A stretch of DNA of 11,186 nucleotides from the NCBI GenBank assembly GCA_031290675.1, contig JAITNC010000074.1:1-11186 (forward strand). The letters run 5' to 3'. The stretch is from Campylobacteraceae bacterium. GTDB taxonomy: Bacteria > Campylobacterota > Campylobacteria > Campylobacterales > Campylobacteraceae. The position numbers and the translations under genes are program-made. The notes under the pieces were generated by a model. That model saw only the letters and a list, made by a program, of their open reading frames with translations. It was not told the DNA's origin and ran no database searches. Positions 1 to 5,697 of the stretch are shown here, one piece after another. Positions within the stretch are counted from its first letter, which is position 1, and each line of letters starts with the position of its first letter.

Positions 1-217
1 AACGTGGGGCAAAAAACAGATTTATAAGCAATACAGCAAGAAAGATGGAGATAGTATCAAAAGTTTTTCCATGAGATTCTAAAAAATTTTGTGCAAAAAG
101 TACAACCAACACCCAAAAAGCCAACCCCGATATCAACAAAAACGCTTGACCGCCGCCTACTGACGCACCTATCGTTAGTATGACAATATATACAGCCAAT
201 AACATAACGATATGCAC
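1..217 (-). CDS. Small hydrophobic membrane protein, C-terminal part outside the window
   Basis: I do not recognise this protein. The visible 72 residues start at a GTG codon (217-215), placed 7 bases after a strong GGAGG ribosome site at 229-225. An in-frame ATG lies four codons later (205-203), but its spacing to GGAGG is worse. The visible part is almost wholly hydrophobic: a first segment at about residues 2-16, a glycine-rich turn (GGGQ near residue 20), a second segment at about 23-42, a short polar stretch (ESHGKTFD), and a third segment at about 55-70. It continues past the window edge, so length and family are unknown. It lies 60 bases after the lipoprotein gene and appears to have its own extended -10 box. 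No charged catalytic motif is visible. An inner-membrane protein is the only safe statement. Confidence 0.6.
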   Translation of the reverse strand, partial: MHIVMLLAVYIVILTIGASVGGGQAFLLISGLAFWVLVVLFAQNFLESHGKTFDTISIFLAVLLINLFFAPR

Positions 218-241
218 TTTTAAACCTCCAATTTTTGGCTC

Positions 242-250
242 ATTGTATCA
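242..250 (-). promoter_or_regulatory. Extended -10 promoter of the small membrane protein gene
   Basis: On the minus strand the sequence TGATACAAT (250-242) fits the TGnTATAAT extended -10 with one mismatch. It is preceded by a run of seven A residues and C. A start near 235 would give a very short leader carrying GGAGG. The 16 bases 257-242 match the promoter at 1672-1657 at 15 of 16 positions. No clear -35 is seen, which is usual for this phylum. Confidence 0.45.
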
Positions 251-277
251 GTTTTTTTAACTCTTTTTATATAACCG

Positions 278-886
278 TTACTCCCAAAAAGAGCGTTTAT
301 AATAACTTGGTTCTTCTTTTTTTGGCACTTCAAGCAGCTCAAGGAACTCTTTGTCATTTACCATTTTATAAATCAATTGCTTCACGGCTCTGTTAAATGT
401 GTTGGCGGCGGCGTCACAATCAAATTTTCCCTCATAGTTTTCAATGTATGGATATTGAATTTCGGGGTTGAAAGATTTGCCGTTGCTGGAAGTTATCGTT
501 ATGTCAATTATCCATTGTTTTCTCTTTATCATACTGTAGATTTCGTTGATATGTCCATAAAGAGTAATCTGTGCATTTTCATCATACATATCGGCAGCTT
601 TAAATTCAGCTGCGAAAGCGTTTTTGATGTATGTTTCAAAGTTTTGTTTTTCGGGCAATGAAATGCGGGCTGTATCGCATTTGACACTATTTTGTTTTGG
701 ATTAGCGGCTGTAAAGTTTCCAAGCCTTATCTTTACGCTGTCCATCTTTTTTATAGAAAGCATACCCTTGCCGGACTTGGTAGGCGTATAATCTTTGATA
801 TGCATAACACCAAAACTAAGACCGCAACCCACAAAGAGTGTGGCTATAGTGATTATAAATGCCGATAAAAACCTAGTTCGTTTCAT
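278..886 (-). CDS. Hypothetical lipoprotein, 202 residues
   Basis: I do not recognise this protein. The N-terminus is a lipoprotein-type signal: MKRTR, a hydrophobic stretch at residues 6-19, and FVGC with Cys21 as the likely acylated cysteine. The -3 position is Phe, a weaker lipobox residue. The mature part has a mixed alpha/beta look, with a strand pair near 48-57, a helix near 84-97 and strands near 105-135. Two further cysteines (Cys70, Cys157) could form a disulfide. The C-terminal tail is charged. AAAGG six bases before the ATG at 886 supports the start. An extended -10 at 1018-1010 gives a leader of about 115 bases. The segment around LIYKMVNDK (residues 171-179) is repeated in DNA upstream of the gene (see 873-977). 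Compartment: probably lipid-anchored and facing the periplasm. Function unknown. Confidence 0.7.
   Translation of the reverse strand: MKRTRFLSAFIITIATLFVGCGLSFGVMHIKDYTPTKSGKGMLSIKKMDSVKIRLGNFTAANPKQNSVKCDTARISLPEKQNFETYIKNAFAAEFKAADMYDENAQITLYGHINEIYSMIKRKQWIIDITITSSNGKSFNPEIQYPYIENYEGKFDCDAAANTFNRAVKQLIYKMVNDKEFLELLEVPKKEEPSYYKRSFWE
354..376. repeat. Direct repeat, copy 1 (23 bases, inside the lipoprotein gene)
   Basis: The 23 bases at 354-376 are identical to 919-941 and lie in the same orientation. This copy is in the lipoprotein coding region and covers its LIYKMVND segment. Downstream in the coding direction the similarity continues for about 26 more bases, with 18 matches and one single-base gap. 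Confidence 0.85.
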
Positions 887-977
887 TTTGAGCCTTTAAG
901 CAGTTTGGGAAATTTTTATCATTTACCATTTTATAAATCAACTTAATTCCTTGTAAAATTTTATAAATTGTAAGCAT
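873..977 (-). pseudogene. Short leader ORF, probably the remnant of a duplicated lipoprotein 3' end
   Basis: An ATG at 977-975 opens a 34-codon frame that ends at TAG 875-873, overlapping the lipoprotein start (886) by 14 bases. It encodes LIYKMVNDK followed by NF, the same segment found near the C-terminus of the lipoprotein (residues 171-179, then EF). At DNA level this is a 23-base exact repeat plus a further decayed stretch (18 of 26 matches) with one base deleted, which shifts the frame. The best reading is debris of a tandem duplication. A translated leader peptide coupled to the lipoprotein start is the alternative, but no Shine-Dalgarno is seen before 977. It lies wholly within the predicted leader of the lipoprotein mRNA. 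Confidence 0.35.
919..941. repeat. Direct repeat, copy 2 (23 bases, upstream of the lipoprotein gene)
   Basis: This copy is identical to 354-376 and lies about 30 bases upstream of the lipoprotein start codon. A shorter echo of its AT-rich core (ATTTATAAAAT on the minus strand) occurs again just upstream, around 958-968. Confidence 0.85.
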
Positions 978-1009
978 CTAAAACTTAATCTATCGTTAAA
1001 AAACATATA

Positions 1010-1018
1010 ATTATAACA
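1010..1018 (-). promoter_or_regulatory. Extended -10 promoter of the lipoprotein gene
   Basis: On the minus strand TGTTATAAT (1018-1010) is a full match to the TGnTATAAT extended -10. Upstream DNA is A/T rich and has no obvious -35. Transcription would start near 1003 and give a leader of about 115 bases before the lipoprotein ATG. I see no stem-loop terminator between the end of the secreted-protein gene (1100) and this promoter, so some read-through from the iron operon is possible. Confidence 0.55.
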
Positions 1019-1099
1019 AATATTTTGTATAAAAAAGATATTTTTGTTGCTTGTGTGTATTTTTTATTTACCTGTCAAGAAATATAGCTCGCTCAAACT

Positions 1100-1633
1100 T
1101 TATTTAGCCGTTATTGTCGCTTCTATACTATACAATCCGCTTGCTTCTGCCGGTTTGTTTAATGTGATACGATAAGTTTTGCCGCTTTTGACGTCAAAAT
1201 TTATACGATAAATATTTCCAGATATAGTTTGTTTGCCTATGTCATTGACTTTCAACTGCGGCACGAAAGAACCTTTGCTATCCACAGATACGCTAAGCAC
1301 ACCATCAACAGCAGGCGTTATCAAAAATGCAGTTGTATCTTTATTCTCTTCTGCCAGCCCAAAATATTTTACTCCAAACGGCAGTGGTACTTCATAACGT
1401 TTTTCGGGGTCTTGCATACCAAGATAAGACATCAAATCAGCCCATGCTTCCATAGAGTTGGCGTCTTTGAGGATAACATAAGTTCCGCCGCTATGCAATA
1501 AGGCTTTTATGATTTCGGGGTGGATTTCTTTAATGGGAGAGTGGTTTACTTTATCGCCGTTTATATCTTTTGAAAACACCAACATCGGCAACACTAGCAA
1601 TAAAACACATAGCCATTTAAGAAGTTTTTTCAT
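1100..1633 (-). CDS. Secreted protein of unknown function at the end of the iron operon, 177 residues
   Basis: I do not recognise a family. The protein has a clear export signal: MKKLLKWLC, a Leu/Val-rich core at residues 8-20, then SKD, with probable signal peptidase I cleavage near residue 21. Residues 35-75 look helical. From about 85 to the end the pattern is short strands, ending in a stretch (SGNIYRINFDV, then GKTYRITL, then GLYSIEATI) that resembles a beta-sandwich carbohydrate- or peptide-associated module. This fold guess is weak. The mature part has no cysteines. The ATG at 1633 is chosen because GGTGGG lies 7 bases before it; an in-frame GTG four codons earlier lies inside that ribosome site. 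The gene starts 24 bases after the thioredoxin-lipoprotein stop, so it is probably in the same transcript, but it also has its own extended -10. The position suggests a periplasmic accessory to iron uptake, by context only. Confidence 0.65.
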   Translation of the reverse strand: MKKLLKWLCVLLLVLPMLVFSKDINGDKVNHSPIKEIHPEIIKALLHSGGTYVILKDANSMEAWADLMSYLGMQDPEKRYEVPLPFGVKYFGLAEENKDTTAFLITPAVDGVLSVSVDSKGSFVPQLKVNDIGKQTISGNIYRINFDVKSGKTYRITLNKPAEASGLYSIEATITAK

Positions 1634-1656
1634 ATTTATACCCACCTTTTTGTTCT

Positions 1657-1665
1657 ATTATATCA
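1657..1665 (-). promoter_or_regulatory. Extended -10 promoter overlapping the stop of the thioredoxin lipoprotein gene
   Basis: On the minus strand TGATATAAT (1665-1657) is a perfect TGnTATAAT. It shares bases with the TAA stop at 1660-1658. Transcription would start near 1650, about 17 bases before the ATG at 1633. This would allow the last gene to be made apart from the Fur-controlled operon. The same sequence with one change occurs at 257-242. Confidence 0.5.
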
Positions 1666-2152
1666 GTTTTTTGACCTCTTCTTCTATCGTTTTGCGGGGT
1701 GTTAAGCCTAAAAATCTACTTGCAAATACGCCCTCTTTGTCGTACATATATATCACAGGTACGCCATAAACGCCGCCGACAGCTTTGGAGAGGTAGGCGA
1801 CTGATTTGGTGTCGGATATGACTTTGAAAGCTATATTTTGCGCCCTCAAAAGCTCTATGTCTTTATCAAATCCGAGCGTGCCGCCCATAACGCCTATCAC
1901 GTCAAATTGGTCGCTGTATTTTTGCGTGAAAAAGTTGATAGATGGTAACTCTTCCTTGCAAGCTCCGCAGTCAGTGGAGAAAAAAAACAGCATAAACGGC
2001 CTATTTTCGTTCACGCTAAGCGTTTTGTTTGAGGCTGAAAATGTCGTTTTTACGGGGGTTGCGCTGTTTAAGACTATATGGTTTTTCTCCCCTACTTTTG
2101 AGCAGGAGCAGATAAACAGAGCCAAAAGCGCGCAAAAAATCACATTTTTCAT
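1658..2152 (-). CDS. Thioredoxin-fold lipoprotein (TlpA/AhpC-TSA type), Cj1665-like
   Basis: A periplasmic thiol-disulfide protein of 164 residues. The signal is lipoprotein-like: a hydrophobic core at residues 4-14 and ICSC with Cys17 as the likely lipid-anchored cysteine. The thioredoxin fold follows: a strand with FMLFFFSTD, active site Cys62-Gly-Ala-Cys65, a helix with KEELPS, and the cis-proline region GVPVIYMYD (Pro132). The ATG at 2152 overlaps the TGA of the preceding thioredoxin gene in ATGA, with GGAAG just upstream. A longer frame upstream would lie inside that gene and remove the signal peptide from the N-terminus, so I reject it. It is the last member of the conserved iron block. 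Its partner is unknown; it may keep cysteines of P19-associated proteins or of the DUF2318 protein reduced. This role is inference. Confidence 0.88.
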   Translation of the reverse strand: MKNVIFCALLALFICSCSKVGEKNHIVLNSATPVKTTFSASNKTLSVNENRPFMLFFFSTDCGACKEELPSINFFTQKYSDQFDVIGVMGGTLGFDKDIELLRAQNIAFKVISDTKSVAYLSKAVGGVYGVPVIYMYDKEGVFASRFLGLTPRKTIEEEVKKLI

Positions 2153-2625
2153 AAAACTTCCAATATCTTCTCTTTGCTCTTTTCCCACGACGACATACCA
2201 AATATCTTATCTTTCACTTTGCCCTCTTTGTCTATGATAAACATAGTCGGAACGACGACAACGCCGTATCTTTTGGCGGTTATGTCAAGATCGTCTTTAA
2301 GTACTTCAAATGTTATGCCGTACTCTTCTCTAAAAGCTTTTATCTCCTCTTGCGAGTTGTAAGAGTTGATGCCCACTACAGCCAAATCGTCCTTGTATTC
2401 GCTCGCTAAAGCTTGAAGTTTTGGCATCTCCATCATGCAATGGTGGCAGCCCTTCTCCCAAAATCGTATAACTACGGCTTTGCCCGCAAATGCGCTCAAA
2501 TTGACAGATTTTCCCTCTAAGTTTTTGGCTGATATCTCAGGTGCGTTTTCGCCTACTTTCACGCCGCCGCTCTGCGCAAACAAAAGCGCACACAAAGCCA
2601 ACAGTATCAAAAATGTTTTTTTCAT
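2149..2625 (-). CDS. Periplasmic TlpA-like thioredoxin, Cj1664-like
   Basis: A 158-residue exported thioredoxin-fold protein. The signal peptide is MKKTF plus a Leu/Ala core, ending near AQS (residues 17-19). The AhpC/TSA-Redoxin core includes a WEKGC strand end, active site Cys60-His-His-Cys63, MEMPKL, and the cis-proline loop VVVVPT (Pro126) followed by MFIIDKEGK, the usual TlpA/ResA pattern. CHHC differs from the CGAC of the next gene. A dithiol with two histidines tends to be more oxidising, as in the CPHC of DsbA. The ATG at 2625 overlaps the ATPase stop in ATGA and has AGGAG seven bases upstream, so the two are translationally coupled. Likely place: soluble periplasm or anchored by an uncleaved signal. 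Confidence 0.9.
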   Translation of the reverse strand: MKKTFLILLALCALLFAQSGGVKVGENAPEISAKNLEGKSVNLSAFAGKAVVIRFWEKGCHHCMMEMPKLQALASEYKDDLAVVGINSYNSQEEIKAFREEYGITFEVLKDDLDITAKRYGVVVVPTMFIIDKEGKVKDKIFGMSSWEKSKEKILEVL

Positions 2626-3278
2626 ATATGTTCTCCTAATTTTCCGTGATGTAGATAGATGATTCTGTCGCCAAGCTCGCCAAGTTCGCTGTTGTGCGTG
2701 ATGACGATGATAGTCTTGCCCTCTGATTTTAGTTTTTTGAAAAGCTCGTATATGCCCTTTTCGTTTTTCTCGTCAAGGTTGCCCGTAGGCTCGTCCGCCA
2801 AGATAGTATCGGGGTCGTTTATCAGCGCTCTGGCTATGCAAAGACGCTGTTGTTCGCCGCCGCTAAGCTGTGAGGGTTTGTGCGTCAAACGGTGCGAAAG
2901 CCCTACTTTCTCCAACGCTGCTCTGGCGTCCTCCTCATCAACGCTGCTATGATAATACTGCGCCAACATCACGTTTTCAAGTGCGTTGAGATACGGTATG
3001 AGGTGAAACTGCTGGAAAACAAGCCCTATCTTTTCACGCCTGAACACAAGCTGTTTTGCTTCGTCAAATTTGCTCGTGTCTACGCCCTCAAGTAGGTATT
3101 CGCCGCTCGTGGGTGTGTCCATCAAAGAGAGTATGTTCAAAAGTGTGGTTTTTCCTGAGCCCGAAGGTCCCATGATGCTGACCCATTCGCCTTTATTTAC
3201 TGTGATGTTTATCCCCTCAAGGGCGGCGACATCTCCAAAGCGTTTTTCTATATTTTTTAATTCTACAACTACTGACAT
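2622..3278 (-). CDS. ABC transporter ATP-binding protein of the iron locus (MacB/LolD type), Cj1663-like
   Basis: Cytoplasmic ATPase subunit, 218 residues, standard length for this class. Motifs in order: Walker A GPSGSGKTT at 37-45, Q-loop Gln89/Gln90 (VFQQF), signature LSGGEQQR at 138-145, Walker B ILADE at 159-163 followed by the D-loop NLDE, and switch His195 (VITHN). All catalytic residues are present. The sequence around LMDTPTSGEYLLEG is typical of LolD/MacB/FtsE-like ATPases that work with FtsX-fold permeases. The ATG at 3278 has GGAGA six bases upstream and begins one base after the stop of the upstream permease. A longer frame (to 3308) would overlap that permease and lacks a better ribosome site. 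It should energise the two permeases encoded just upstream. Confidence 0.95.
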   Translation of the reverse strand: MSVVVELKNIEKRFGDVAALEGINITVNKGEWVSIMGPSGSGKTTLLNILSLMDTPTSGEYLLEGVDTSKFDEAKQLVFRREKIGLVFQQFHLIPYLNALENVMLAQYYHSSVDEEDARAALEKVGLSHRLTHKPSQLSGGEQQRLCIARALINDPDTILADEPTGNLDEKNEKGIYELFKKLKSEGKTIIVITHNSELGELGDRIIYLHHGKLGEHI

Positions 3279-3279
3279 T

Positions 3280-4413
3280 TTATTCTCCACGTAATATCTT
3301 GGCGACATTTATACCAAGCGTCTTTTTTATAGGATAGTAAGAGGCACACGCCGCAAACAACAGCGATATGAAAATGGCTGTCGGCACAGACAAAATTCTA
3401 AAATCTATCCCTGAGCCAAATATAGCTCTGCCAAGCGCTTGCGCCAACAAAAACCCAAAAGCTGTTCCTATCAGGGAAGCTCTGAAGCTTATCAAAAAAC
3501 TCTCAACGCCAAAAAGGTAAACTATATCTCTTTTTGATGCCCCCAAAGCCCTCAAAAGCGCTATCTCTTTCACTCTTGAAAAGATGATGGAGCTCAGAGT
3601 CGTGTTCACACACATAGACGTGATGATAAGCACGACAAACGCCACCAAAGCCATAAGCAGTTTTATCTTGTCAAGTATAGCCCCTTCAGAGCGCGATATA
3701 CGCGATAGCGGCTTTGCGTTTATCTCATCATCGCTCATCTTTTCGCCCATCAGTGAAAGCTCATCAAAACTGCCGAGTGCGACAGCTTCGGCGAAATTTA
3801 TATACCCCTCACGCTCAAGTACACTCTCGGCCAAAGGCAGTGATACGAAAATCATATTGTCCTCTGCGCCGCCTGTAGATATGACGCCTTTTATCTTGAC
3901 TTTGACGCTTTTACCGCTCGCCTCGTTCATCATATCTACATCAGAGCCCGGGACAAGCTCCATACTGCTCGCCAAATCCACGCCGACAAGTGCGCTCCTG
4001 TCGTCAAAATTGACATTTATGTAAGAGCCTTTGCGCACTTCTAAAAACGGCTTTGCTTTTTTGAACTCCGCAAAATCCACGCCCGCTATCATGGCGTTGC
4101 CGAGGCTAAGGCGAACCATGCCGTACAGATACGGCGACACAGCTAAAATAGAGCTTTTGTCTACTTTCGAAAAAGCCGCTTGCAAACTCTCCTCGTTGAT
4201 ATAAGAGCCGTTGTTTGGGCTGATGACGAAGTTCGCGCCGTAAGCTTTCAACTCTTTGTTCATTTTGGATTCTATATCCAGATAGACGTTGATAAATGCC
4301 GCGCTTATCGCCGCTCCAAGAGCTACGGATATAGATATGATAAAAAATCTTGATATGCTAAATGCAAGGCTTTTTCGTATCGCTTTGGCGAAAAACAGTC
4401 TATTTTCTCTCAT
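3280..4413 (-). CDS. FtsX/MacB-like ABC permease of the iron locus, Cj1662-like
   Basis: Inner-membrane ABC subunit of 377 residues with the type VII (MacB) layout: one N-terminal membrane helix (about 21-43), a large periplasmic domain (about 45-248), then three helices (about 250-275, 300-328, 340-360). The FtsX coupling motif VKEIALLRALGA is at 281-292. The stretch KELKAYGAN just after the first helix is nearly repeated in the neighbouring permease (KELRSYGSN), so the two are distant paralogues that probably pair. The start at 4413 has GGAGG six bases upstream and overlaps the upstream permease stop by 14 bases. MacB-type transporters usually convert ATP hydrolysis into periplasmic movement, not substrate passage through the membrane. 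This suggests a mechanical or release step in iron uptake (inference). Confidence 0.92.
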   Translation of the reverse strand: MRENRLFFAKAIRKSLAFSISRFFIISISVALGAAISAAFINVYLDIESKMNKELKAYGANFVISPNNGSYINEESLQAAFSKVDKSSILAVSPYLYGMVRLSLGNAMIAGVDFAEFKKAKPFLEVRKGSYINVNFDDRSALVGVDLASSMELVPGSDVDMMNEASGKSVKVKIKGVISTGGAEDNMIFVSLPLAESVLEREGYINFAEAVALGSFDELSLMGEKMSDDEINAKPLSRISRSEGAILDKIKLLMALVAFVVLIITSMCVNTTLSSIIFSRVKEIALLRALGASKRDIVYLFGVESFLISFRASLIGTAFGFLLAQALGRAIFGSGIDFRILSVPTAIFISLLFAACASYYPIKKTLGINVAKILRGE

Positions 4414-5695
4414 ACAACACCTCCGCAGGCAGAAGGTTTATCACGCTTTTTATCGGTATGAGCGAGCCAAGAACGGCTATCAAAACGGCGAAACTCATAG
4501 TGATAGGCAAAACTATCCAGCTGAGTGAAATAGTGTGGTCAAATATCACGAACGCCATCGCCATAGACAAAGCGTACCCGGCGGCACACCCGATAACTCC
4601 AGCAAATAGCGCGCTTATGAGAGATTCGCACAAAAACAGAGTATAGATAGAGAGGTTGTTCGCACCCAGAGCTTTCAAAAGCCCTATCTCTTTTTTGCGT
4701 CTGTGAATCTCCGAAGCCATCAAGGAGGAGATGCCGATACTCGCCGCGATAAGAGCCAAAATGCTCACAACGCCCATCAGGGATTGTATCTTTTTGACTA
4801 CTTGACTCTCCCCTTCGCTTGTTTTCATCAACACTTTTGCGCTTGCGTCTTTGTACTCCTCTTCTATCTGAAAAGCGATAGAGCCGACGTAAGCCGAGCA
4901 GTACCATTTGTCGTGTTCTACGGCGTTTAGCGTATCTCTGTCGCGTCTGGCTTTTACGGACAAATCGTCCTCAGGGATAGTGAGAGCCGAAACTTCTATG
5001 TGCGATATTTTGCCCTCTTTGCCCAAAAGCTCATTGGCGAGGCTCAAGGGTACTATTATCTTGTTGCCCTCATTTTCACTATGTTTCAAGATACCCTTTA
5101 TCTTTATGGTTTTGCCGTTTAACTGTATCGTGCTGCCTATTTTTGGTGCTAAATTTGGGTCTTTATTTGGTGCTAAATCTAGTACCAAATCTTCGCCTAT
5201 CAACGCTTCATCGCTTGAGTTGTCGTCTACCCACTCGCCATCTACCTGCCAAAACGGATATAAACTCTTCACGCCCGTTGAGAACTCCTCGTCCTCAAGC
5301 TTGATGGGTTTGTTGAAGTATGTTCCTGTTATCTCAACTTCAGCTCCACTCTCAAGCCTTGCACTGCCTTCCAAAAACGGTGCGAAAGCGACTATGTTGT
5401 TTCGCCAAAATATATTTTTGATACTTGATATGTATCGCTCGTCCAGATATGCTTCGTTGCGCAATGGCTTAAATTCGCCCCCGCCGATGTCAAGGCTAAG
5501 AGCGCCGCCTTTTGGCAAAACTATGATATTTGAGCCGTAACTTCTAAGCTCTTTGGCTACCTTGTCGCCTATGCCTAAAGTGATATTGAGCATAGATGAT
5601 ATAAGTGCGGACGCCAAAAAAATGGTCAAAAACGCAAGCAATTTTTGGGTTTTGTTGCCGATAAGCGAGCTTTTTAATATTTTAAATTCCATCAT
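4400..5695 (-). CDS. FtsX/MacB-like ABC permease of the iron locus, Cj1661-like
   Basis: Inner-membrane ABC subunit of 431 residues. Helix 1 is at about 19-40, the periplasmic MacB-like domain at about 45-300, and three helices follow at about 305-328, 352-382 and 393-414. The coupling motif RKKEIGLLKALGA is at 333-345. It contains a small internal repeat (LAPNKDPN then LAPK, residues 174-184). Three consecutive ATGs (5698, 5695, 5692) follow AAGGA at 5706-5702. I draw the second, with a 6-base spacer; the third also fits, while the first leaves only 3 bases. The first ATG shares its A with the TGA stop of the DUF2318 gene, so translation is coupled. It is expected to form a heteromeric transporter with the next permease and the ATPase. 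The substrate is not evident from sequence. Confidence 0.92.
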   Translation of the reverse strand: MMEFKILKSSLIGNKTQKLLAFLTIFLASALISSMLNITLGIGDKVAKELRSYGSNIIVLPKGGALSLDIGGGEFKPLRNEAYLDERYISSIKNIFWRNNIVAFAPFLEGSARLESGAEVEITGTYFNKPIKLEDEEFSTGVKSLYPFWQVDGEWVDDNSSDEALIGEDLVLDLAPNKDPNLAPKIGSTIQLNGKTIKIKGILKHSENEGNKIIVPLSLANELLGKEGKISHIEVSALTIPEDDLSVKARRDRDTLNAVEHDKWYCSAYVGSIAFQIEEEYKDASAKVLMKTSEGESQVVKKIQSLMGVVSILALIAASIGISSLMASEIHRRKKEIGLLKALGANNLSIYTLFLCESLISALFAGVIGCAAGYALSMAMAFVIFDHTISLSWIVLPITMSFAVLIAVLGSLIPIKSVINLLPAEVLYERK

Positions 5696-5697
5696 CA

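Noticed and set aside
1655..1673. Possible Fur box before the secreted-protein gene
   Set aside because: TGATATAAT resembles half a Fur site, but the other half is absent. It is better explained as an extended -10 promoter.
4539..4907. 122-codon minus-strand frame inside the first permease gene
   Set aside because: It is Arg/Ser-rich, has no ribosome site, and lies within a well-supported FtsX-type permease in another frame.
4908..5540. 210-codon plus-strand frame
   Set aside because: It is antisense to the permease periplasmic domain, Ser-rich, and shows no recognisable motif or ribosome site.
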